9,063 nucleotides of DNA from JBDGSM01 sp042217615 (lineage in GTDB: Archaea; Nanohalarchaeota; Nanosalinia; Nanosalinales; Nanosalinaceae), in contig JBDGSI010000067.1 of assembly GCA_042217615.1 (NCBI GenBank), positions 1-9,063 on the forward strand. Reading direction: 5' to 3'. Made by a program: the position numbers and the translations under genes. The first letter of the stretch is position 1. Each line of letters starts with the position of its first letter. Shown here one piece after another: positions 1 through 4,899 of the stretch. The notes beneath the pieces were generated by a model. The model saw only the letters and a list, made by a program, of their open reading frames with translations, ran no database searches and had not been told where the DNA came from.

Positions 1-509
1 TGTGTTATGCTTTTGTCTGTGTCAATTATTTCCTTTGAGGCGAAGTTTCCAAGCGTCAGGATTATATCCGGGTTGACTTCTTCGATCTCTTTTTCAAGGA
101 GTGGTTTCCAGGCCTGGATTTCGTCTTTCTTCGGGTCTCTGTTGTCCGGCGGCCGGATTTTGATGAGGTTGGTGATGTAGAGGTCTTTTCTCTCGACGCC
201 TATATCCGAGAGTACGTCGTTCATTTTTTCTCCTGCTCTCCCTACGAACGGTTCTCCTTCTTCTACTTCGTTGGCTCCCGGTGCCTCGCCTATAAGCATT
301 ACTTCGGCGTTTTCAGGGCCTACCGCCGGCACGAATCTTTCCTCGTCGAAGTAGTCAGGGTGTAATGTTTCGAAGAAATCAGAGTATTTTTCCCGGAAAT
401 CCATGAAGATTTTTCCGTCCTGCAGAGTTTTTAATCTGTCAGTGATGCGAGAAACTCCCTGGGTGAGAGAGTTTTTCCGGGGTTTTTCACCGGGTTTCAA
501 TTCTTTCAT
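1..509 (-). CDS. Family-4-like uracil-DNA glycosylase, partial (C-terminus beyond left edge)
   Basis: The enzyme family removes uracil from DNA to start base-excision repair. The visible 169 residues carry the family-4/5 landmarks: GEAPG (74-78) followed by PFVGRAG (87-93) for the uracil/water-activating loop, YITN then RPPDNRDP (111-126), and LTLGNFA (151-157). The reading frame continues past position 1, so the C-terminal His-containing motif is not seen. Family-4 enzymes normally hold a 4Fe-4S cluster through a CxxC near the N-terminus and a Cys in the K-C-R-P-P motif. Here the N-terminus has no Cys and the motif reads K-I-R-P-P (Ile118); no cysteine occurs in the visible part. The ATG at 509 overlaps the upstream ORF by 23 nt, which suggests translational coupling in a minus-strand operon. 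Superfamily assignment is firm; activity without the cluster is inference. Confidence 0.9.
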   Translation of the reverse strand, partial: MKELKPGEKPRKNSLTQGVSRITDRLKTLQDGKIFMDFREKYSDFFETLHPDYFDEERFVPAVGPENAEVMLIGEAPGANEVEEGEPFVGRAGEKMNDVLSDIGVERKDLYITNLIKIRPPDNRDPKKDEIQAWKPLLEKEIEEVNPDIILTLGNFASKEIIDTDKSIT

Positions 510-807
510 CGCTGATGTTTTCCAGAAGGGCCGTCCATTTTTCGTCGACGCCTTGATCAAGCAGGAGATGTGAGAAACCGAGTTCCTCGGCCTTCCTGTC
601 GAAGGTGTGAAGGTACTGGAAAGCTGCCTCCCTAGAATTGTATTCTCTAAGCGGTTCAGTACCTGTCACGACCACCGGCCGATCCTCGAATCCTTCCCGC
701 TGTATCTCCTCCAGTAAGTCGGAGATCTCGACACCTTTACCGGTGAGGTCGCCCGGAGGAGAATCTACGGTGTAGAAGCTCTCCCGATCAAAGGCTTCAT
801 CCGGCAT
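487..807 (-). CDS. C-terminal part of a small RecA/KaiC-like (DUF7504-like) protein
   Basis: This is a 106-residue acidic protein. The segment PGDLTGKGVEISDLLEEI (18-35), then PVVVTGTEPLREYN (44-57) and AAFQYLHTFDRKAEELGFSH (61-80) ending in LLLDQ, follows the order of the second half of haloarchaeal RecA-fold proteins of the DUF7504/DUF835-like type: the SPGDLTG-IG helix, the Walker-B-like strand, the F-x-F-L-H helix and a final strand. The assignment is from memory of the family and is moderate. No nucleotide-binding motif lies in this ORF; the matching N-terminal half is in the ORF just upstream in another frame. The ATG overlaps that ORF's stop as TGATG, and the 3' end overlaps the glycosylase start, so all three are probably one message. 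It may be an independently translated half or the 3' piece of a broken gene. Confidence 0.65.
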   Translation of the reverse strand: MPDEAFDRESFYTVDSPPGDLTGKGVEISDLLEEIQREGFEDRPVVVTGTEPLREYNSREAAFQYLHTFDRKAEELGFSHLLLDQGVDEKWTALLENISDERIETR

Positions 808-950
808 CAGATCCCGGTCACGTCGTAGATTACGGCTCGATCCTCCAGATATGCTTCATGTAACTCGCCTCCGGTTCCGGGACTCCCGGTCAGAATAAGG
901 GTCGAGGGATTTTCCGGGTCGACTTCTTTAAGACCTCCTGATTCATCCAT
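807..950 (-). CDS. Short ORF: N-terminal part of the same RecA/KaiC-like protein, with degenerate Walker A
   Basis: This ORF encodes 47 residues, from ATG at 950 to TGA at 809-807. It contains STLILTGSPGTGGELHEAY (16-34), which looks like strand 1 plus a P-loop (GxPGTGK-S/T) in which the essential Lys-Thr/Ser is replaced by Gly-Glu. It then has AVIYDVTG (39-46), like the second strand. This is the N-terminal half expected for the downstream ORF. The stop overlaps the downstream ATG by one base (TGATG). Read through in the other frame, the junction gives D-R-D-L-M-P-D, so a one-base indel would fuse both into a protein of about 150 residues. A TATA-like box on the minus strand about 27 nt upstream fits a leaderless start at 950. 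It could be a real coupled pair, a programmed frameshift, a sequencing error or a pseudogene. Confidence 0.6.
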   Translation of the reverse strand: MDESGGLKEVDPENPSTLILTGSPGTGGELHEAYLEDRAVIYDVTGI

Positions 951-972
951 ATCCAATTTTTTCCTGCGTATT

Positions 973-983
973 CACAAAAAATG
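973..983 (-). promoter_or_regulatory. TATA-like box for the 950-1 minus-strand cluster
   Basis: The minus strand reads CATTTTTTGTG here, centred about 27 nt ahead of the ATG at 950. That is the usual archaeal box A to start-site distance, so the mRNA would begin at or next to the ATG (leaderless). Assigned by position and T-richness only. Confidence 0.35.
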
Positions 984-1012
984 ATCGGACAGGAGTTTTT
1001 CCCGGCGACCGT

Positions 1013-1031
1013 GGATTTTTTCAGTTTTTAT
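1013..1031 (+). promoter_or_regulatory. T-rich box-A region for the 1047 gene
   Basis: Two T-rich stretches (about 1015-1020 and 1025-1031, the latter TTTTTAT) lie 16-34 nt upstream of the ATG at 1047. Either would place transcription start at or near the start codon. No Shine-Dalgarno sequence precedes this gene. Confidence 0.35.
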
Positions 1032-1046
1032 CCCTAAAAAAATGTT

Positions 1047-1754
1047 ATGGAGAGTGTAGAGGTTGTCCTTGACCCTGAGGCCCGGAATGAACATCTTGAG
1101 GAACTTCTCGCTATGCAGGGGATTGATCCAGGCGAGGTTGAGGAAGGAGAGGATCAGGCCTACTGTCCGATCTCTCTGACGAATACTCCTGAAGAGTTGA
1201 AGGATGAAGTCGCGGAGAGACAGGAGATCCTGAAGGATGTACTGGCTGAGGCGGGGATTGATTCCTATGATCCCCGGACGGCTCCGTACTCGCCTGACAA
1301 AGACCTTTCCAAGCATCCAGAGGAGGTTCACAGGGTCGACAACAAGCAGATCGTAGGTGCAAGATACTTTACAGGCCACAATATTCTTCCTTCGACCGGC
1401 TTCGGGGTTGAGCTGGAGAAAGCTCACCAGTACAACAGGATTCCGGTCATTCTCCTGGATGAAGACGTGAGGGTTACGAGAATGAGGCCGCCAACCGTGA
1501 TACACCTGGAATACTCTGACTTCGAGGACGAATCTCACAGGTTCGTCGACGTTTTCCAGTACCTGAACAGCTACGAACCCGGACTCGGACTCGACGAAGG
1601 AGACCCGGTACTACTCGGATTCCAGGACGAGGAAGCCGATCCGGTAAACCTTGAACAAGAAATTTACGAGGAGTTCCCGGAACTCAGGCACGAGTACGAC
1701 GGAGAAACCCCTACAATAGACCTGAAAGCGAAAAACAGCGAAATCCTGAGATAA
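1047..1754 (+). CDS. Nucleoside 2-deoxyribosyltransferase-like protein
   Basis: A 235-residue, strongly acidic soluble protein. Residues about 37-160 resemble the nucleoside 2-deoxyribosyltransferase fold: an opening strand AYCPISLT (38-45), a helix ending in a strand that leads to Y-D-P-R (74-77), then V-D-N-K-Q-I-V-G-A-R-Y (97-107), STGFGVELEKA (116-126) and IPVILL (132-137). In that family the Glu in G-x-x-x-E-L/G-x-A is the nucleophile, so Glu122 is the candidate catalytic residue, followed by the conserved strand for the hydrophobic core. Known members exchange or hydrolyse the N-glycosidic bond of deoxynucleosides or nucleotides. An N-terminal helix (about 1-36) and a C-terminal Asp/Glu-rich tail (about 165-235) lie outside the core. 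The gene stands alone and diverges from the DNA-repair cluster. Fold assignment is moderate; substrate unknown. Confidence 0.6.
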   Translation: MESVEVVLDPEARNEHLEELLAMQGIDPGEVEEGEDQAYCPISLTNTPEELKDEVAERQEILKDVLAEAGIDSYDPRTAPYSPDKDLSKHPEEVHRVDNKQIVGARYFTGHNILPSTGFGVELEKAHQYNRIPVILLDEDVRVTRMRPPTVIHLEYSDFEDESHRFVDVFQYLNSYEPGLGLDEGDPVLLGFQDEEADPVNLEQEIYEEFPELRHEYDGETPTIDLKAKNSEILR

Positions 1755-1818
1755 GAATAACCGAACGAAACAACCGAGAAAATTTTCTGGAGGTTATCAA
1801 ATCCAGGATGTATTCGGT
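1755..1818. terminator. Convergent terminator region between the 1047 gene and tRNA-Tyr
   Basis: This short gap between convergent transcripts holds a self-complementary GAAAATTTTC, giving a T run on both strands, flanked by ATAACC and GGTTAT arms that could pair. A T run downstream of the gene in either direction fits archaeal oligo-T termination. Confidence 0.35.
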
Positions 1819-1892
1819 TCCCGGCTCCAGGATTTGAACCTGGGACAAGTCGATCTACAGTCGACCGCTCTGCCAGACTGAGCTAAGCCGGG
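1819..1892 (-). tRNA. tRNA-Tyr (anticodon GUA)
   Basis: A complete 74-nt cloverleaf on the minus strand with no intron. The acceptor stem CCCGGCT pairs perfectly with AGCCGGG. The D arm is GCTC/GAGC, the anticodon stem GTCGA/TCGAC encloses loop CTGTAGA (anticodon GTA), and the T arm is CCAGG-TTCAAAT-CCTGG. The discriminator is A and CCA is not encoded. The C1:G72 first pair is the archaeal/eukaryotic tyrosine identity element. A TATA-like TTCTTATC lies about 30 nt upstream, inside a cluster of duplicated tRNA-Tyr 5' fragments. Confidence 0.97.
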
Positions 1893-1918
1893 TCTTTTTG
1901 ACTTTGGAGGCTTAGCCA

Positions 1919-1926
1919 GATAAGAA
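1919..1926 (-). promoter_or_regulatory. Box A for tRNA-Tyr
   Basis: The minus strand reads TTCTTATC, centred about 30 nt before tRNA position 1. This suits initiation a few nucleotides upstream of the mature 5' end. It lies between two copies of the tRNA 5' fragment. Confidence 0.45.
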
Positions 1927-1939
1927 GCGTCAGCTTCGC

Positions 1940-1957
1940 ACTGAGCTAAGCCGGGTC
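1940..1957 (-). repeat. Partial duplicate of the tRNA-Tyr 5' end
   Basis: The 18-nt sequence actgagctaagccgggtc is identical to 1877-1894, which covers the first 16 nt of tRNA-Tyr plus two flanking bases. The copies are offset by 63 bp in the same orientation. Here it is followed on the minus strand by a GAAGC-TGAC-GCTTC hairpin rather than the rest of a tRNA, so it is a fragment and not a second gene. Confidence 0.9.
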
Positions 1958-2007
1958 GCTGATGTTAGCTCAGTTAGAGATAAATCCTTGATTTTCGGCC
2001 TGAGCTA

Positions 2008-2120
2008 GACCTTATTGGAAGACCTTTACCTGAACAGTATTTCTGGTGTTGAGGAAGTTTTAAGAGGGTTCCCTCTCAGACACAGTTTTTCCTTCTGGGA
2101 GGGAAGAGTCCTTTTAAGGC
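2008..2120. other. Intergenic stretch without a recognised gene
   Basis: Downstream of the Ig-like protein gene on the minus strand. It holds a self-complementary AGAGGG-TT-CCCTCT and a TTCCCTC/GAGGGAA pair about 35 nt apart, which could form a 3'-end hairpin, but no clear T run follows on the minus strand. One AGGCCT at 2117-2122 overlaps the stop codon of the neighbouring gene. Confidence 0.4.
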
Positions 2121-3482
2121 CTAGGGAGTGAATTCTGCGTTTACTTTGCTGGATTTCCTGGTCTTATCATCGTTTAACTTTATTTTTGCTCGTTGAAGTG
2201 TTACATTGTCTTCTACTTCTATTTTAGGCCTTATTTTGTATTGAAGGATTCTCTGGTCTCCGGGTTCAAGTTTTTCCAGGCTCCATTCCAGCCTTGTTCC
2301 ATCCCCTGTTTTTCTTGTCTTCGGTGTGGCCATTTCAAAGTCTGTGCTGACTGCTGCAATATCCGGTACGAAGTCCTCTACCTTTACGTCATTAAATGTT
2401 TCTTCTGAGTTGTTGACTATCTCTATGGAGATTTTAAGGCCTTGACTTGTTTTTTCAGCTTTTTTGGTTATTTTTATTTTCTTCCTGTGTTTTTTGAGTG
2501 CTGTAAGAAGCAGTATGATTGTCAGTATTGCTGCTGCTGGCATCCAGTAGTCTGTTTTTTGTTTTATCGTTGTTTTTTGCCCTGGTTTCAGGGTTTGGTT
2601 CCATCTGTAGATAGTGGTTGTTCCCTTTGTTTCTGTCTGGTTGGGTTGAGGGCTGTAGCGAGTGATGGGTGTGAGGTAGGTTGGAACTGTTTTGTTGAAG
2701 GAGTACGTCAGTACTTGGTTTCCTGTGTTTTCTGCAGTGTAAACTGTTTTTGTTATGAGTATTTTGTTCTCTGTTCTTTTTGAAGTGTTTATTCGCCCTG
2801 TTTTCTGTATTTCTATGGTTTTGACTATTTCATCGATTTTCTGTTTTCGGTACATGAGTGTTGCGTTGAGTGTGTAGATGCCAGGAGAACTGTTTTTCTG
2901 TGTTGGCAGGTTGTATGTCATTTCACGGGTGCCGCCGGGAAGTATGGGGGAGCTTTCCAGTTTTTCGGAGCTCCAAGGAGTTTTAAGCTGTATTTGGTAG
3001 TCTTTTGCAGTCTGTGAGGCCTGGCTTCTGATTTTAACTGTTCCTTCAATCTGTTGCCCTGGTTTTAAACTGGTTTTCTCTATCTGAAAGTTCTCTATCA
3101 CTATTTCTTGATCTCTCTGAACGCTGAACCGGTCTTCAATCCGCTTTATCTCGCCGGTTTCTTCCTGTTTTATGTAAAGCGTGAAAGAGTATCTTCCTTC
3201 AACCGCATATTTCTCTGGAGTTATCGTTACGTTGAAGACCTCGTTTTCCCCTGGCTCAAGAGTTTTCCCGTTTTCCACGTAGAACCATGAAGGCTTCGGG
3301 GAGAAAGTGCTGACCCGGTAAATACTTTTCACGTTCAAGTCATTCGAAACATTGACCTGGAACAGTGCAGAGTTACTAGGAGATGCCGCAGAGTCAACAG
3401 CAGTTACAGAAACAGGGAAAGCAGTTACTGTTGAGATAAACAGAATCAAGAAAAAACCTGCTGCAAACTTCCTCATAAACAT
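2121..3482 (-). CDS. Membrane-anchored Ig-like surface protein with a cytosolic Ig/DUF11-like tail
   Basis: About 453 residues from the ATG at 3482. A signal peptide covers roughly residues 1-28 (hydrophobic FFLILFISTVTAFPVSV). It is followed by about 280 extracellular residues of beta-rich repeats with phrases such as L-E-P-G-E and L-K-P-G-Q, typical of CARDB/NEW3-type Ig-like domains. One transmembrane helix lies at about 312-329 (PAAAILTIILLLTAL), followed by a basic KKHRKK stop-transfer and a tail of about 120 residues. That tail (LKISIEIVNNSEETFNDV through LEPGDQRILQYKI) looks like a DUF11-type Ig fold placed in the cytosol. The outer part has about eight N-x-S/T sequons and the protein has no cysteine. 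A GTG at 3494 is in frame, but the TATA-like box at 3500-3509 predicts transcription start near 3480, favouring ATG 3482. It lies directly downstream of the DUF63 gene. Function unknown; a cell-surface role is inferred. Confidence 0.8.
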   Translation of the reverse strand: MFMRKFAAGFFLILFISTVTAFPVSVTAVDSAASPSNSALFQVNVSNDLNVKSIYRVSTFSPKPSWFYVENGKTLEPGENEVFNVTITPEKYAVEGRYSFTLYIKQEETGEIKRIEDRFSVQRDQEIVIENFQIEKTSLKPGQQIEGTVKIRSQASQTAKDYQIQLKTPWSSEKLESSPILPGGTREMTYNLPTQKNSSPGIYTLNATLMYRKQKIDEIVKTIEIQKTGRINTSKRTENKILITKTVYTAENTGNQVLTYSFNKTVPTYLTPITRYSPQPNQTETKGTTTIYRWNQTLKPGQKTTIKQKTDYWMPAAAILTIILLLTALKKHRKKIKITKKAEKTSQGLKISIEIVNNSEETFNDVKVEDFVPDIAAVSTDFEMATPKTRKTGDGTRLEWSLEKLEPGDQRILQYKIRPKIEVEDNVTLQRAKIKLNDDKTRKSSKVNAEFTP

Positions 3483-3499
3483 TTTCTTTATCACAGAGT

Positions 3500-3509
3500 T
3501 ATAAAAAGT
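3500..3509 (-). promoter_or_regulatory. TATA-like box for the Ig-like surface protein
   Basis: The minus strand reads CTTTTTATAA, centred about 25 nt ahead of the ATG at 3482. It lies in the gap between the two genes and just touches the region next to the DUF63 stop, so the second gene may have its own leaderless transcript as well as read-through. Confidence 0.5.
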
Positions 3510-3513
3510 TCAG

Positions 3514-4374
3514 TCAGATACCGGCCATCAACCTGAGAAGAACCCTTAACCCGGTTCCCAGTCCTACCGAGTAGAGAACTATTAAAGCAACTGCTTTGAA
3601 GGCCTCTTCCTCAAGACTTTCCTCTATAAGATAGACTGCAGCCAGTGCAAGACCTGTCTTGAATACAAGAATACCTGGCTGACCGAGCAAAGCTGTGAAG
3701 GCCTGTGCAAGCAACTGTTTCTGCCGGTAGCCGTAAGATAAGCTTACCATGCTTACTGCGCCGCCGAAAACCTGGCTGAAAACAGTTAAAACGTATTCTT
3801 TCCTGCCAAAGGCCTTTTTCCTGGATACAAGGTAGTAGAGACCGGTCAGGGTTAAAGCGATAGCTACTGGTTTCAAACCCGCTACGATTTCAAGGCCTGG
3901 AACAACTATCAATGTGTAGAGAGCTGTAACTGATGCGGCTGCTACTCCCATGTATCTGAGCGTTTTTGATTTTTTGTAGCCTTTTTGTTCAAGCTTTCTT
4001 GCCGCCAAGACCGCTGCAGCAAACAACAATCCTATAACCAGGTAGATCAGAGGTGTTATTGCTAAAGGCCTTAAAAGGAAGGGTAGGGCTGCCGCATCCT
4101 CCAGAAATCTTAGCAGGCCTCCTGTAACTACAAAAGGCAAGGTGTTTACTGCTGTACCGGTATCCAGCTGTATCCCTATCTCCTTAAACTTTTCTTTAAC
4201 CATGTACACTGCTGTAACACCTATCGCCGCCCAGGCTGCTGTATTGAAAACGTTGTATCCTGTCTGAGCTGTTGTACCGTTCCACGTAGCTGTGGCCTGG
4301 TTCATTGCATCTGCTGCTATAGGGCCTGCAAAGTATTTCCATACAAACCGGAGTAACTGTTCAAACAGCGGCAT
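3514..4374 (-). CDS. DUF63 family archaeal integral membrane protein
   Basis: The 286 residues match the archaeal DUF63 family (PF01889) in length and in its signature phrases in order: GPIAADAMN (17-25), YNVFNTAAWA (40-49), PFVVTGGLLRFLEDA (80-94) and, at the C-terminus, YSVGLGTGLRVLLR (268-281). About seven hydrophobic segments are visible (about 44-60, 76-92, 104-125, 142-160, 166-183, 195-213, 235-250 and 260-280, some short). The function of the family is not known. The start ATG at 4374 is preceded on the minus strand by an AT-rich AAATAAAACC box about 40 nt upstream, implying a short leader. The Ig-like surface protein gene follows closely, suggesting a shared envelope role. Six AGGCCT palindromes lie inside the gene, read in all three codon phases (Ala, Gly-Leu and Arg-Pro). 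Confidence 0.92.
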   Translation of the reverse strand: MPLFEQLLRFVWKYFAGPIAADAMNQATATWNGTTAQTGYNVFNTAAWAAIGVTAVYMVKEKFKEIGIQLDTGTAVNTLPFVVTGGLLRFLEDAAALPFLLRPLAITPLIYLVIGLLFAAAVLAARKLEQKGYKKSKTLRYMGVAAASVTALYTLIVVPGLEIVAGLKPVAIALTLTGLYYLVSRKKAFGRKEYVLTVFSQVFGGAVSMVSLSYGYRQKQLLAQAFTALLGQPGILVFKTGLALAAVYLIEESLEEEAFKAVALIVLYSVGLGTGLRVLLRLMAGI

Positions 4375-4402
4375 TTGAAAGATACCTGTAACCAGGCCTT
4401 CA

Positions 4403-4442
4403 GGTTGAAGGGTTTTATTTTCGGTGGTTTCAACCCGTTGAA
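4403..4442. promoter_or_regulatory. Candidate operator: three GTTGAA half-sites in the divergent promoter
   Basis: TTCAAC-CC-GTTGAA at 4429-4442 is a perfect 6-bp inverted repeat. A further GGTTGAA at 4403-4409 forms a second inverted repeat with TTCAACC at 4429-4435. The sites flank the box A of the DUF63 gene and sit just ahead of the regulator's promoter, a position suited to autoregulation and control of both transcripts. Binding is inferred. Confidence 0.5.
4411..4420 (-). promoter_or_regulatory. TATA-like box for the DUF63 gene
   Basis: The minus strand reads AAATAAAACC. It would place transcription start near 4391, about 17 nt ahead of the ATG, between the candidate operator half-sites. 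Confidence 0.4.
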
Positions 4443-4450
4443 TCCATAAA

Positions 4451-4460
4451 GTTTTATTCT
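4451..4460 (+). promoter_or_regulatory. TATA-like box for the two-HTH regulator
   Basis: GTTTTATTCT is centred about 28 nt ahead of the ATG at 4484, predicting a start within a few nucleotides of the codon. It lies directly downstream of the TTCAAC-CC-GTTGAA palindrome. Confidence 0.5.
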
Positions 4461-4483
4461 ATTGGGATATTGTTCCATGTTGT

Positions 4484-4852
4484 ATGACAGATAATGAGGA
4501 GATCATCCTTGAAGCAGTGAAGGAGGGGGAAGGCCTTAGTTTCACTGATTTGAAGGAGAAAACCGGTTTGAGCAACGGTGTTATCCAGTACCATATCGAG
4601 AAATGTGAGAAGATTAAAAAGAAGAAAGGCGCTCTTATATATGATCACGTATGTGAAAACTGCAAGTACAAGGATAAATGCGGCGATAACTGTATTAAGA
4701 AAGAGTTGAAGAAGCCAAGGCTGCGTAAAACTTTGGATCTTTTGGATGAAGGTCTTTCACAGGCTGAAATTGCTGAGGAAATGGGTTTAACCCGTGCTAC
4801 TGTGAACTATCATGTGAATAAGTTGCGTGAAATGAGTCTTATCGAGTCTTGA
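4484..4852 (+). CDS. Two-HTH transcriptional regulator with a central four-cysteine cluster
   Basis: The 122-residue protein has two similar helix-turn-helix units. One is at about 17-46 (GLSFTDLKEKTGLSNGVIQYH), the other at about 90-117 (GLSQAEIAEEMGLTRATVNYH). Both end in a recognition helix of the form V-x-Y-H-x-x-K. Between them lies a basic stretch and C57-x2-C60-x5-C66-x3-C70, suited to one zinc or one iron-sulfur cluster; Cys41 is a possible extra ligand. The repeated HTH units could let one chain bind a palindrome. The gene diverges from DUF63, and GTTGAA inverted repeats lie between them, so an autoregulatory, metal- or redox-responsive repressor is a reasonable inference. An upstream ATG at 4477 stops after five codons and is not used. 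The exact family is not recognised. Confidence 0.8.
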   Translation: MTDNEEIILEAVKEGEGLSFTDLKEKTGLSNGVIQYHIEKCEKIKKKKGALIYDHVCENCKYKDKCGDNCIKKELKKPRLRKTLDLLDEGLSQAEIAEEMGLTRATVNYHVNKLREMSLIES

Positions 4853-4868
4853 GTTCCTCAGTAAGGAA

Positions 4869-4876
4869 TTTTTATA
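4869..4876 (+). promoter_or_regulatory. TATA box that fixes the dehydrogenase start
   Basis: TTTTTATA is centred about 27 nt ahead of the ATG at 4900. A longer in-frame start at TTG 4849 would lie upstream of this promoter, so ATG 4900 with a leaderless mRNA is preferred. Confidence 0.6.
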
Positions 4877-4899
4877 CCCTGCTCCGTCCTTTTATCTTC

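Larger units (their letters stand above)
1878..2007. repeat. Alternating-orientation cluster of tRNA-Tyr D-arm fragments
   Basis: Short copies of the tRNA-Tyr 5' segment occur in alternating orientation. CTGAGCTAA lies at 1878-1886 (in the gene), GGCTTAGC inverted at 1909-1916, CTGAGCTAA at 1941-1949, TTAGCTCAG inverted at 1965-1973, and CTGAGCTA at 2000-2007. Neighbouring copies are perfect 7-9 bp inverted repeats of each other, so the single strand can fold in several mutually exclusive hairpins. No complete second tRNA can be built from it. Confidence 0.75.

Noticed and set aside
972..1538. Open frame of 188 codons on the minus strand
   Set aside because: It is antisense to the deoxyribosyltransferase-like gene, which has the acidic composition, motifs and promoter; the minus-strand product is Arg/Leu/Phe-rich without a recognisable domain.
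1878..2007. CRISPR-like array
   Set aside because: Copies are short, alternate in orientation, are unequally spaced and derive from the adjacent tRNA gene; there are no cas genes in view.
1955..2010. A second tRNA on the plus strand (TTAGCTCAGTTAGAG looks like a D arm)
   Set aside because: No matching anticodon arm, T arm or acceptor 3' strand follows; it is better explained as one of the inverted tRNA-Tyr 5' fragments.
4849..4899. N-terminal extension of the dehydrogenase from TTG 4849
   Set aside because: The extra 17 residues lie upstream of or within the TATA box at 4869-4876 and are not part of the family; the protein fits the family from ATG 4900.
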